Assembly (NCBI GenBank): GCA_028290595.1 | Contig: JAQGJO010000363.1 | Span: 1 to 7,901 of the forward strand | DNA: 7,901 nt | Direction of reading: 5' to 3' | Source: Hyphomicrobiales bacterium | GTDB taxonomy: Bacteria; Pseudomonadota; Alphaproteobacteria; Rhizobiales; Beijerinckiaceae | Part shown: positions 1 through 7,071 of the stretch, one piece after another | Layout: each line of letters opens with the position of its first letter | Numbering within the stretch: position 1 is the first letter of the stretch | Notes under the pieces: model-generated | Seen by the model: the letters and a program-made list of their open reading frames with translations, nothing else | Databases searched by the model: none | Told to the model about the DNA's origin: nothing | Position numbers and translations under genes: made by a program

Positions 1-323
1 CCCGTCAGAATGCGTCCCATGAAGGGCGGGGCGCCGAAGGCGACGGGGCCGGTCGCAGCACCGCCGTCGGCGGCGATCTCCTCCGGCAAGGCAGCGATCC
101 GGCGCAGGATATCTACGGCTTTGGCGCGGAACGCGACGCCAGCCTGGGTCAGCGCCAGCCCGCGGCCGGTCCGGCGAAACAACGAAGCGCCAAGTTCGCC
201 CTCCAGAAGCGCGATCTGGCGGCTCAGGGCCGGTTGGCTCAGCCCGAGTTTTTCGGCCGCGCGCGAGACGCTGGCAGTCTCGGCGACCTGCAGGAAATAG
301 CGCCATCGGTTCAGGCTGGTCAC
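1..323 (-). CDS. LysR-type transcriptional regulator, N-terminal part (runs off the window edge)
   Basis: Reading leftwards, the frame is open to the window edge and encodes the winged helix-turn-helix of a LysR-type regulator. The visible residues include RYFLQVAE, the recognition segment SRAAEKLGLSQPALSRQI and then LGASLFRRTGRGLALTQAG, all typical of the family's first 65 residues. The effector-binding domain is outside the window. I prefer the GTG at 321-323 because the conserved domain starts 3-4 residues later, as is usual, and an AGAGG lies about 10 bp upstream. An in-frame ATG at 384-386 would add 21 unconserved residues encoded by the AT-rich repeat region, which looks like an operator rather than coding DNA. 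The gene is divergent from the substrate-binding protein gene at 471, so by the usual LysR arrangement it probably controls that transcript and itself. The ligand cannot be inferred. Confidence 0.88.
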   Translation of the reverse strand, partial: MTSLNRWRYFLQVAETASVSRAAEKLGLSQPALSRQIALLEGELGASLFRRTGRGLALTQAGVAFRAKAVDILRRIAALPEEIAADGGAATGPVAFGAPPFMGRILT

Positions 324-352
324 AGGCCGTGCGCCTCTGTCTATCTTCGCTT

Positions 353-374
353 GATATATCGAAATATCTATATC
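353..374. promoter_or_regulatory. AT-rich GATAT repeat cluster, candidate operator of the LysR regulator
   Basis: This block lies in the divergent spacer between the LysR gene and the substrate-binding protein gene. It has outer arms GATATA (353-358) and TATATC (369-374), a perfect GATATATC palindrome at 353-360, and a second inverted pair GATAT (353-357)/ATATC (364-368). Read on the minus strand it holds three GATAT(A/T) hexamers. It stands out as AT-rich in a GC-rich region. The location fits a LysR operator, but a clean T-N11-A dyad is not present, so the assignment is an inference. Confidence 0.4.
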
Positions 375-470
375 AGACGTAGCCATACGGTCTATTGCCT
401 TATGTCAGAACGGCGCGGCACTCTTGCTTGATGAAGGGCGCTTCGCGCGCCCGCCTTTGGGGAGGGCGCA

Positions 471-1409
471 ATGTTGAAAGTTGCGGCAATCGGACTATGT
501 GCATCGTTCGCTATGCAGGCGGCCGCCATGCATTCAGCCCAGGCGCAAACCAGGATCGCGATCGGCACACCACCGATCGCCGAGGTCGAAGCCACGTTCG
601 TCGCGCAGGATCTGGGGTATTTCGAACGCAATGGACTTGTCGTCGATCTGCTGCCGACCGGCACCAATCCCGGCCTCGTCGCTGCTGTCGTGTCAGGTTC
701 TCATCAGATCGTCTCCGTCTCGCCGACTGTTCTCCTGCAGGCGATAGACAGCGGGCTTGATCTCGTTGCCGTCGCCCATTGCGGCGTCACTTCGAAGCGC
801 ACGGCAAAGAACATGGGCCTTGCGGTGCATGAGGGCGTCGCTATCGCCAATCCGCGGGAACTGGCCGGCAAGAAGATCGGCGTTCCCGGCATCGGCGGCA
901 CGCTCGATGTGATCTTCCGGCAATGGCTGAAACAGCGCGATGTCGACATGAAAGCGGTGACGTTCATTGAAGTCGCCATTCCCAGCACGGCCGACGTGCT
1001 GCGCAGCCGCAACATCGAGGGCATTATCGCCGGCCAACCGTCGCTTGGCCGCGCGATTGCCGCTTCGAACGGGCGCATCGCTTTTCATTTCATGGAGGAA
1101 ATGCCGGAGAACCTGCCTTTCACCGGCTTCGTCGCCACGCGCGCCTGGGCCGCCAAAAATCCGGAGACGATCGCAAAGTTTCGCAAGGCGATGGCGGAGG
1201 CCGCCGCCTTCGTGAAAGGCAATGAAGACAAGACCCGCGAACTCGTGTCGAAATATACCAAGCTGCCGATGGAACTGCTGCGCACGATCGAATTGCCGGA
1301 ATGCAATCCGACGCCCAGCGTCGCGCAATTTGCTTTTTTCGATCAGGCGATGCGCGACCAGGGCTTGCTGCAGAACAAGATCGACCTCGCCGGCGTCATC
1401 GCGCCTTAG
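471..1409 (+). CDS. ABC-type substrate-binding protein, NMT1/SsuA-like, periplasmic
   Basis: This 312-residue protein looks like the periplasmic binding component of an ABC importer of the NMT1/SsuA (aliphatic sulfonate, nitrate, pyrimidine-precursor) type. Residues 1-25 form a Sec signal peptide with an Ala-rich hydrophobic core and a likely AQA cleavage site after residue 25. The mature part opens with RIAIGTPP, followed by AQDLGYFERNGLVVDLLP, the common 'source is a small-molecule seeker' lobe of this family. Next come a GSHQIVSVSP segment and the domain-linker-like LAGKKIGVPGIGGTLD. The start is fixed by GGGGAGGG at 459-466, 4 bp before the ATG. No permease or ATPase gene follows; the next gene, 45 bp on, is a ThDP enzyme. 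The protein either works with a transporter encoded elsewhere or is a sensing protein. The ligand cannot be read from sequence. Confidence 0.85.
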   Translation: MLKVAAIGLCASFAMQAAAMHSAQAQTRIAIGTPPIAEVEATFVAQDLGYFERNGLVVDLLPTGTNPGLVAAVVSGSHQIVSVSPTVLLQAIDSGLDLVAVAHCGVTSKRTAKNMGLAVHEGVAIANPRELAGKKIGVPGIGGTLDVIFRQWLKQRDVDMKAVTFIEVAIPSTADVLRSRNIEGIIAGQPSLGRAIAASNGRIAFHFMEEMPENLPFTGFVATRAWAAKNPETIAKFRKAMAEAAAFVKGNEDKTRELVSKYTKLPMELLRTIELPECNPTPSVAQFAFFDQAMRDQGLLQNKIDLAGVIAP

Positions 1410-1454
1410 CGCCGCATTGCGTAAACAAACTATCGAGACCAGCGGGAACACTCC

Positions 1455-3188
1455 ATGCAAATCACAGGCGCCGAAGCGATCGTCCGCGCATTGGCCGTCG
1501 AGCAGGTTCCGTTCGTGTTCGGCATTGTCGGCGGCAAGCTCGCGCCGCTGCTGCACGCCATAGCGCATGAGCCGTCGATCCGCTTCGTCGGCGCTCGCCA
1601 TGAAGCAGCGGGCGTGTTGATGGCTGGCGCCGTCGCTGCCGCAAGCGAGCGCATCGCCGTTGCCATAGCCGAGATGGGTCCCGGCTCGTGCAATGCGATC
1701 GGCGGGCTCGGCACGGCCTATGCCAACAATCTGCCGTTGTTGCTGATCACCTCCAACAATCATCATGCGGCGTCCTATCCCGGCCGTGGCATGTTCATGG
1801 AACTCGACACGTTGTCGCTGATGCGGCCGCTAACCAAGTGGAACGCCGTTGTGCACGATGGCCGCCGAATTCCTGAACTGCTGCGAACGGCGTTTCGGCA
1901 GGCCTTGTCGGGCCGCCGCGGCCCGGTCCATCTCGATGTTCCGCAGGAAATCCTTGCAGCCCAGTGGGATTATCCCGACGATAGTTTCGAGCTTGCGCCC
2001 GCTGCGTATCGTGCTGATCTATCGCCACGTCCGGCCCGCGACGCTATCGCCCAAGCGGCCGTCATGCTGGCGCATGCCAAGAGACCGCTTCTGCTTGCCG
2101 GCGGCGGAGTCGTTGCGTCTGGCGCCAGCCACGCCTTCCGTGCGCTGGCGCAGCGGCTCGGCGCGCCAGCGGCTGCGACGCAGATGGGCATTGGCGTCAT
2201 CGCTTCGGATGCCGAAAACTTTATCGGCCATGGCGGCATCATCGGCGGCACGGCGCTGTCGCGCGCCTTGCGCGAAGCCGATGTTATTCTTGCCGTCGGC
2301 TGCCGGTTCTCGTCGTGGATGTGGGATGAGACAGGCCCACTGACAGGCCGCGGCGCCGGCCTTATCAATGTGAACATCGATCCCGCAGGCCTCGGTCTCA
2401 CACCACATGCGCTGGGCATGTGGTCGGACGCCGGCACAGCGCTCGAAGATCTTGCCGTTGCACTCGACGGCCATCGGCCGGGGCAGGCGCAACGCCAGTG
2501 GCTTGCCGATATGCGCGCGGAATATGCTGGCTATAGCGAGCGTCTCGTTGCTCTGACTCAGGATCGCGGCGACATCATGCATCCCGCAGCTCTGGCGCAG
2601 GAGATCGCGGCTTTCCTGCCAGGCGATGCGCTGGCGGTCTACGACGGCGGACATACGACGTTCTGGAGCAATGATTTCACGCCGGCCAAAGCGCCACGGA
2701 CCCGCTTTCATGAGCCTGGCATGTCGCAGCTCGGCTTCGGTCTGCCCTTCGCCAATGCCATCAAGCTTCTGCACCCCGGTCAGCCGGTGTTCAACATCAC
2801 TGGCGATGGGTCGTTCGGATTCACCATCCAAGAGCTCGACACCGCCCGCCGTCACGGCCTCGCCGTCATCAATGTGATCCACAACAATTCATCCTGGGGC
2901 ATCATCAAACTCGGCCAGCAGAAGGCACTTGGCTTCAATCTGGGCGCCGATCTTGCCGGCACGGATTATGCGGCGGTAGCGCGCGGCTTCGGCTGTTTCG
3001 GCGAGAGCGTCGAGCGGGTAGAGCAGGTGCGGCCGGCGCTCGAGCGGGCCATGGCGTCGGGCCTGCCGGCGGTGATCGATTGCCGGGTGCGGTTCGAGCC
3101 GCATCCCTGCATGCCCGCTTTCGGCATGATGAATCAGTACGGATTTCCCGCCGTGACGGCCAAATCGGCCGCGCGGGCGCCTGCTTAA
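1455..3188 (+). CDS. Thiamine-diphosphate-dependent enzyme, acetolactate synthase-like large subunit family
   Basis: A 577-residue enzyme with the three-domain layout of the acetolactate synthase/benzoylformate decarboxylase superfamily. The N-terminal pyrimidine domain (about 1-165) has the catalytic Glu in GARHEAAG (E50), which activates the ThDP aminopyrimidine. The central Rossmann-like domain (about 190-330) has LLLAGGGVV. The C-terminal pyrophosphate domain has the metal/ThDP motif starting GDG (450-452) and ending NN (477-478) in HNNSSWG. The length fits the family (about 550-600). Known members decarboxylate a 2-oxo acid or cleave a 2-hydroxyacyl-CoA and may ligate the product to an acceptor; the sequence does not tell which. 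No small regulatory subunit (ilvH-like) gene is adjacent, which argues against the housekeeping branched-chain enzyme. It lies 45 bp after the binding-protein gene with only a weak ribosome binding site, so the two are probably one transcript and a catabolic role is plausible. Confidence 0.88.
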   Translation: MQITGAEAIVRALAVEQVPFVFGIVGGKLAPLLHAIAHEPSIRFVGARHEAAGVLMAGAVAAASERIAVAIAEMGPGSCNAIGGLGTAYANNLPLLLITSNNHHAASYPGRGMFMELDTLSLMRPLTKWNAVVHDGRRIPELLRTAFRQALSGRRGPVHLDVPQEILAAQWDYPDDSFELAPAAYRADLSPRPARDAIAQAAVMLAHAKRPLLLAGGGVVASGASHAFRALAQRLGAPAAATQMGIGVIASDAENFIGHGGIIGGTALSRALREADVILAVGCRFSSWMWDETGPLTGRGAGLINVNIDPAGLGLTPHALGMWSDAGTALEDLAVALDGHRPGQAQRQWLADMRAEYAGYSERLVALTQDRGDIMHPAALAQEIAAFLPGDALAVYDGGHTTFWSNDFTPAKAPRTRFHEPGMSQLGFGLPFANAIKLLHPGQPVFNITGDGSFGFTIQELDTARRHGLAVINVIHNNSSWGIIKLGQQKALGFNLGADLAGTDYAAVARGFGCFGESVERVEQVRPALERAMASGLPAVIDCRVRFEPHPCMPAFGMMNQYGFPAVTAKSAARAPA

Positions 3189-3193
3189 TTCGA

Positions 3194-3213
3194 GCTGGAA
3201 CTGAAGTTCCGGT
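3194..3213. repeat. Small inverted repeat after the ThDP enzyme gene
   Basis: GGAACTGAAGTTCC at 3197-3210 is a near-palindrome that can fold as a 5-bp stem with a TGAA tetraloop. It extends outward by one GC and two GU pairs. It starts 5 bp after the ThDP gene's stop codon. It lacks a T-run, so it is at most a weak terminator or an mRNA 3'-end structure. Confidence 0.3.
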
Positions 3214-3240
3214 AGAAACGCGGTTCAGGCCGCACCGCGC

Positions 3241-3269
3241 TTGCATTTTGCCGGCGCTTCGGGTACCAG
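3241..3269 (+). promoter_or_regulatory. Candidate promoter of rpsB
   Basis: TTGCAT at 3241-3246 and TACCAG at 3264-3269 are 17 bp apart, upstream of rpsB, in the only non-coding gap before it. The -35 match is fair but the -10 is poor, and alphaproteobacterial promoters are degenerate. If used, it would give an rpsB leader of roughly 100 nucleotides that contains the hairpin at 3326-3347. Confidence 0.3.
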
Positions 3270-3325
3270 CCCGGTCTATTCCACAGGCGGATGTTATGCG
3301 CTCCTGATCCAAGGTGCGCTCCGGT

Positions 3326-3347
3326 GGCTGGGTCAACCGACCCGGCC
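3326..3347 (+). promoter_or_regulatory. Hairpin in the rpsB 5' leader
   Basis: GGCTGGGTC (3326-3334) pairs with GACCCGGCC (3339-3347) around an AACC tetraloop. This gives a 9-bp stem with one G-U pair, ending 36 bp before the rpsB ATG. The leaders of ribosomal protein operons often bind their own product, and S2 represses rpsB-tsf in E. coli, so an autoregulatory role is possible. The role is an inference; only the stem is seen. Confidence 0.4.
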
Positions 3348-3383
3348 CACAGTCCGCCGAGGTCTAACCGGAGAACAGAACTA

Positions 3384-4418
3384 ATGGCATTGCCCGATTT
3401 TTCCATGCGTCAGCTCCTCGAAGCTGGTGCGCATTTCGGCCATCAATCGCACCGCTGGAACCCGAAAATGGGTCCCTATATTTTCGGTGCCCGCAACAAC
3501 ATCCATATCATCGATCTGGCGCAGACGGTTCCCTTGCTGCATCAGGCGCTTAAGGCGGTTTCCGACACCGTCGCCAAGGGCGGCCGCGTGCTGTTCGTCG
3601 GCACCAAGCGCCAGGCGTCCGAAGAGATCGCCGACGCTGCCAAGCGCTCGGCCCAGTATTATGTCAATTCCCGCTGGCTCGGCGGCATGCTGACCAACTG
3701 GAAGACGATTTCCGGCTCGATCCAGCGCCTGCGCAAGGTCGATGAAGAGCTGAACGCCGGCGCCAGCGGCCTGACCAAGAAGGAGCGTCTGATGCTGTCG
3801 CGCGAGCGCGACAAGCTGGAAAAGGCGCTCGGCGGCATCAAGGACATGGGCGGCACGCCCGACATGATCTTCGTCATCGACACCAACAAGGAACAGCTCG
3901 CAATCAAGGAAGCCAACCGCCTTGGCATTCCGGTTGCTGCCATCCTCGACACCAATTGCGATCCTGCAGGCATCACATTCCCGGTTCCGGGCAATGACGA
4001 TGCCGGCCGCGCCATCGCGCTGTATTGCGACCTGATCGCCCGCGCCGCCATCGACGGCATTTCGCGCGGCCAGGGCTCTTCCGGTGTCGATATCGGCGCC
4101 TTCGAGGCCCCGGTCGAGGAAGAGCTTCCGGCACCTACGGTGTTGGAAACGACGACGATGGACGACGTCCCCGAGGTTCCCGCCGATGTCTTCGAACTGC
4201 TTGCCGCCCCGCGCGGCGCGCCGGACGATCTGGCCAAGCTGCACGGAGCAGGCCCGCAGATGGTCAAGAAGCTCAACGACGCCGGCATCTTCCATTATTG
4301 GCAGATCGGCGCGATGACCGACGAGGACGTTGCCAAGCTCGACGCCGATCTCAAGCTCAACGGCCGCATCACCCGCGACAAGTGGATCGATCAGGCCCGC
4401 TCGCTCGTCGCCGGCTGA
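3384..4418 (+). CDS. rpsB: 30S ribosomal protein S2 with C-terminal extension
   Basis: S2 is a protein of the small ribosomal subunit, on the solvent side between head and body. The signature blocks are all present: [36 protein letters not shown] and [14 protein letters not shown], with the coiled-coil region near 110-155. The protein is 344 residues, against about 240 in E. coli. The S2 core ends near residue 232. An acidic, Pro-rich linker (about 235-270) then leads to a separate domain at about 281-344 with [28 protein letters not shown] and [13 protein letters not shown], a helix-hairpin-helix-like fold. Such tails are known from S2 of Bradyrhizobium relatives. The ATG at 3384 gives the conserved MALPDF start and has GGAG at 3370-3373. 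An in-frame ATG at 3291 adds 31 unconserved residues and is unlikely. The gene is followed by tsf, as in most bacteria. Confidence 0.97.
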   Translation: MALPDFSMRQLLEAGAHFGHQSHRWNPKMGPYIFGARNNIHIIDLAQTVPLLHQALKAVSDTVAKGGRVLFVGTKRQASEEIADAAKRSAQYYVNSRWLGGMLTNWKTISGSIQRLRKVDEELNAGASGLTKKERLMLSRERDKLEKALGGIKDMGGTPDMIFVIDTNKEQLAIKEANRLGIPVAAILDTNCDPAGITFPVPGNDDAGRAIALYCDLIARAAIDGISRGQGSSGVDIGAFEAPVEEELPAPTVLETTTMDDVPEVPADVFELLAAPRGAPDDLAKLHGAGPQMVKKLNDAGIFHYWQIGAMTDEDVAKLDADLKLNGRITRDKWIDQARSLVAG

Positions 4419-4442
4419 ATAGCCTTCGACGCCGCGCAGGAT

Positions 4443-4467
4443 CGCCGGACGCGTTTCGTCTCCGGCG
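4443..4467. repeat. Stem-loop after rpsB
   Basis: CGCCGGA (4443-4449) and TCCGGCG (4461-4467) form a perfect 7-bp stem, which can continue by ACG/CGT with one bulged base. It begins 24 bp after the rpsB stop. There is no T-run behind it, so it is more likely a processing or stability element than a full intrinsic terminator. Confidence 0.4.
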
Positions 4468-4517
4468 TCCCAGCGCAGATGACATGACAAGTTAAATTTA
4501 ATTTTCGCACGATTTGA

Positions 4518-4551
4518 CTTTCGCCTCAGCCCTCACGCGCTGAGGCGAAAG
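4518..4551. repeat. 13-bp perfect stem-loop in the rpsB-tsf spacer, upstream of the tsf ribosome binding site
   Basis: CTTTCGCCTCAGC (4518-4530) is the exact reverse complement of GCTGAGGCGAAAG (4539-4551), with an 8-base loop. It ends 25 bp before the tsf ATG and just upstream of the GGGGA ribosome binding site (4565-4569). It is preceded by an AT-rich stretch with the palindrome TTAAATTTAA (4492-4501) and is followed by GCGTTCTG rather than a clean T-run. Possible roles are attenuation of tsf relative to rpsB, an RNase site, or a protein-binding site. The structure is clear and the function is not. Confidence 0.6.
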
Positions 4552-4576
4552 CGTTCTGACCGAACGGGGAATTCCA

Positions 4577-5500
4577 ATGGCAGATATTACCGCAGCGATG
4601 GTGAAAGACCTGCGCGAGAAGACCGGCGCAGGCATGATGGACTGTAAGAACGCGCTCAAAGAGACGGGCGGCGATATCGAGGCCGCCATCGACTGGCTGC
4701 GCAAGAAGGGCTTGTCGAAAGCCGCCAAGGCTTCCGGCCGCATTGCCGCTGAAGGTCTGGTGTCCGTCGCCGTCCACGGACACAACGCCGTTGTTGTCGA
4801 AGTGAATTCCGAGACCGATTTCGTCGCCCGCAACGAAGAGTTTCAAGCGCTCGCCCGTTCGATCGCCCTGGTTGCGCTCGAAAAGGGCATTGTCGACGTC
4901 GAGAAGCTGCGCGACCAGCATTATCCCGGCGGCGGCACGGTGGCCGACGCCATCGCCAACGCCATCGCCACGATCGGCGAAAACATGACGCTCCGCCGCG
5001 CGCAGACGATTTCGGTCGCCCATGGCGCCATCGGCAGCTATGTCCACAACGCCATCGGCGATGGGCAGGGCAAGATCGGCGTCATCGTCGGCCTCGAATC
5101 GACCGGCGACACCGCGGCGCTGGCAGATCTCGGCCGCAAGCTGGCGATGCATGTGGCGGCGGCCTCGCCGATGGCGCTGGATGCGACCGGCCTTGATCCG
5201 GCGACCGTCGAGCGCGAGAAGAACGTGCTGCGCGAGAAGAACGCCGGCAAGCCCGCCAATGTGCTCGAGAAGATCGTCGAATCCGGCCTGAAGTCCTATT
5301 ACAAGGAGGTCTGCCTGGTCGATCAGCCGTTCATCCACGATCCGTCCAAGACGGTCGCGCAGGTGGTCAACGAGGCTGCCAAGACCGCCGGTGCGCCGGT
5401 CGTCCTGAAGGGCTTTGCGCGCTATGCACTGGGCGAGGGGATCGAAAAGGGCGACGGGCCTGATTTTGCGGCGGAAGTCGCCAGCATGACAAAAGGCTGA
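4577..5500 (+). CDS. tsf: Elongation factor Ts
   Basis: EF-Ts is the cytoplasmic guanine nucleotide exchange factor that recycles EF-Tu from its GDP form during translation. Residues 1-45 form the UBA-like N-terminal domain ([19 protein letters not shown], with the second helix [11 protein letters not shown]). The EF-Tu-contacting TDFVARN motif lies at residues 80-86, with the Asp-Phe pair that intrudes into EF-Tu near its Mg site. The rest is the core and dimerisation region, ending at residue 307, a usual length for alphaproteobacteria. The ATG at 4577 has GGGGA at 4565-4569. It follows rpsB after 158 bp and a strong hairpin. The genes pyrH and frr, which usually come next in related genomes, are not here; a transporter gene follows instead. 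Confidence 0.97.
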   Translation: MADITAAMVKDLREKTGAGMMDCKNALKETGGDIEAAIDWLRKKGLSKAAKASGRIAAEGLVSVAVHGHNAVVVEVNSETDFVARNEEFQALARSIALVALEKGIVDVEKLRDQHYPGGGTVADAIANAIATIGENMTLRRAQTISVAHGAIGSYVHNAIGDGQGKIGVIVGLESTGDTAALADLGRKLAMHVAAASPMALDATGLDPATVEREKNVLREKNAGKPANVLEKIVESGLKSYYKEVCLVDQPFIHDPSKTVAQVVNEAAKTAGAPVVLKGFARYALGEGIEKGDGPDFAAEVASMTKG

Positions 5501-5506
5501 GCTGAA

Positions 5507-5525
5507 GCGCCGGAAGCTCCGGCGC
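5507..5525 (+). terminator. Stem-loop directly after tsf, possible terminator
   Basis: GCGCCGGA (5507-5514) pairs perfectly with TCCGGCGC (5518-5525) around a 3-base loop, 6 bp after the tsf stop codon. The stem is very GC-rich and stable, but no T-run follows, so termination may be weak or Rho-assisted. It probably marks the 3' end of the rpsB-tsf message. Confidence 0.45.
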
Positions 5526-5666
5526 CCGCATGATCTGAATGCATGACTGGCGCGCGCGCTTCCGGAATTGCCGAAGCTGGCGCGCACGCGTAGAACGACT
5601 CATGTTTTGGGTGGCGGCGATCCGGTCAGACTCCGGCGCCGCCCGCATGTTTTCGAGACAGGTCAT

Positions 5667-6962
5667 ATGAGCGCGAATGCCGAAGTGCCGATCGGCGGCA
5701 ATACCTCCGTCGCAAGACAATCTTCTGTCGCGAGAAGCCAACCTTCTGTTGCAGGAAGCGATATCGCCGCAGTTACCCAGGATGTCGCCGGGCCGGTCCA
5801 CGCGATCCTCTGGATCATGTGCTTCGCGCATTTCCTCAATGATCTGCTGCAATCGCTGCTGTCGGCCGTCTTTCCGATGCTGAGAGACACCTACCATCTC
5901 GATTTCTCGCAAATCGGCTACATAGCCCTGGCGTTCCAGATCACCGCGTCGATCCTGCAACCTCTCGTTGGCATGTATACCGATAAGCGGCCGACGCCAT
6001 GGGGTCTGGCCGCCGGCATGGGCGCGACCCTGGTCGGCCTGCTGTTCCTCGCTTATGCGGGCTCCTACTGGGGGCTCCTGCTCGCCGCCTCCATGGTCGG
6101 CATCGGCTCTTCGATTTTTCATCCCGAAGGTTCGAGAGTCGTGCGCATGGCCGCTGGCGGCCGCATGGGCACGGCCCAGTCGACATTCCAGGTTGGTGGC
6201 AATTTCGGCCAGGCGTCGGGGCCGCTGCTGGCTGCCTTCGTGCTCATTCCGCTGGGTCAGCGCGGTCTCGTCTGGTTCGCCCTTGTGGCGTTGCTGGCGA
6301 TGGCGCTGCTCGTCTGGGTCGGCCGCTGGTATGCGGCAACCGTCGCCCAGGAGGCCCGCGCGCCGCGCCGCGCCGCCGTCGGGGGAGGGCATGGCCTGAC
6401 CCGCAACCAGGTCGGCATAACCATCGGATTGCTGTTGCTGCTGATGTTCTCCAAGAGCTTCTACAGCGCCAGCCTGACCACGTTCTACACCTTCTATCTC
6501 ATGGACAAGTTCCAGGTGCCGCTGCGCGACGCCCAGCTCTACCTGTTCCTGTTCATGGGCTCGGTGGCGGCCGGCGTCTATTTCGGCGGCCCCTTGGGCG
6601 ACAAGTTCGGCCGCAAATACATCATCTGGTTCTCGATCCTGGGCGCACTGCCGTTCACCCTGATGCTGCCCTATGCCAACCTGTTCTGGGCCGCGATCCT
6701 GACGGTCGCCATTGGGTTCATTACGGCGTCGTCGATGTCGCAGATCGTCGTCTACGCGCTGGAGCTCGTGCCGGGCCGCACGGGCATGCTGTCGGGCCTG
6801 TTCCTCGGCTTTGCGTTCGGCATGTCGGGTGTCGCCGCCGCGGCGCTTGGCCATCTGGCGGACGTGACGAGCTTGGATTTCGTCTTCAAAATCTGCTCGT
6901 TCCTGCCGCTGATCGGCGTCGTCTGCTGGTTCCTGCCGAACATCGATAAGCAGCGTAAATAA
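5667..6962 (+). CDS. fsr: Major facilitator superfamily transporter, fosmidomycin-resistance (Fsr) type
   Basis: This inner-membrane proton-driven efflux protein of 431 residues closely recalls E. coli Fsr, which exports fosmidomycin. Shared signatures include FAHFLNDLLQSL (53-64), TASILQPLVG, GIGSSIFHPEGSRV, FQVGGNFG, the motif-A loop GDKFGRKYIIW (from residue 311), LPGRTGMLSGLF (here VPGRTGML) and GFAFGMSGV near the end. These form the usual 12 membrane segments, with a soluble loop around the APRRAAVGGGHG region in the middle. The natural substrate in this organism is unknown. I chose the ATG at 5667, which has a weak AGACAGG ribosome binding site and an Fsr-like start. An in-frame ATG at 5568 adds 33 Arg-rich unconserved residues. 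The N-terminal tail (about 12-31) contains three SVAR/SVAG copies and is longer than in Fsr. It is 166 bp after tsf and converges on the irr-like gene. Confidence 0.88.
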   Translation: MSANAEVPIGGNTSVARQSSVARSQPSVAGSDIAAVTQDVAGPVHAILWIMCFAHFLNDLLQSLLSAVFPMLRDTYHLDFSQIGYIALAFQITASILQPLVGMYTDKRPTPWGLAAGMGATLVGLLFLAYAGSYWGLLLAASMVGIGSSIFHPEGSRVVRMAAGGRMGTAQSTFQVGGNFGQASGPLLAAFVLIPLGQRGLVWFALVALLAMALLVWVGRWYAATVAQEARAPRRAAVGGGHGLTRNQVGITIGLLLLLMFSKSFYSASLTTFYTFYLMDKFQVPLRDAQLYLFLFMGSVAAGVYFGGPLGDKFGRKYIIWFSILGALPFTLMLPYANLFWAAILTVAIGFITASSMSQIVVYALELVPGRTGMLSGLFLGFAFGMSGVAAAALGHLADVTSLDFVFKICSFLPLIGVVCWFLPNIDKQRK

Positions 6963-7013
6963 TGCAGCATAAGTAACGGGCGTCCGTAACCGGGCGCGCG
7001 GATCCCAAAAAGC

Positions 7014-7045
7014 AAACGGCCCCTTGAAAGGGGCCGTTTTATTTT
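7014..7045. terminator. Bidirectional intrinsic terminator between fsr and the irr-like gene
   Basis: AAACGGCCCCTT (7014-7025) and AAGGGGCCGTTT (7028-7039) form a long inverted repeat; the realistic loop is TTGAAA. It is followed on the plus strand by TTTTATTTT (7037-7045). On the minus strand the stem is followed by the T-rich complement of AAAAAGCAAA (7007-7016), so it can stop transcription from both converging genes. Confidence 0.9.
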
Positions 7046-7071
7046 GCCATTTATGATTCAGAAGGAAGCGG

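Noticed and set aside
387..470. A thiamine (TPP) riboswitch before the NMT1-like binding protein gene
   Set aside because: The spacer is short and lacks the conserved CUGAGA and ACCUGA elements.
693..1766. Minus-strand open frame across the binding protein and the start of the ThDP gene
   Set aside because: It overlaps two well-supported genes and has low-complexity Arg/Ala/Asp composition.
3291..3383. Upstream extension or leader peptide of rpsB
   Set aside because: The frame is open but has no ribosome binding site of its own, and conserved S2 sequence begins at MALPDF.
3381..4490. Long minus-strand open frame opposite rpsB
   Set aside because: It is antisense to an unmistakable S2 gene and the protein resembles nothing known; a codon-bias shadow.
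4492..4501. TTAAATTTAA as a CtrA cell-cycle regulator site
   Set aside because: The CtrA consensus needs two TTAA copies about 7 bp apart; here only 2 bp separate them.
5547..5589. Two CTGGCGCGC copies 30 bp apart downstream of tsf as insertion-site repeats
   Set aside because: The copies are short, imperfect and GC-rich, with no mobile element between them; chance is sufficient.
5367..6854. Long minus-strand open frame of 495 codons opposite tsf and fsr
   Set aside because: Its product is rich in Arg, Gln, Glu and His with no recognisable domain. It lies antisense to two clearly identified genes and is explained by GC-rich third positions.
5999..6949. Plus-strand frame of 316 codons inside fsr
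   Set aside because: It is a shifted frame of the transporter with no hydrophobic segments or domain.
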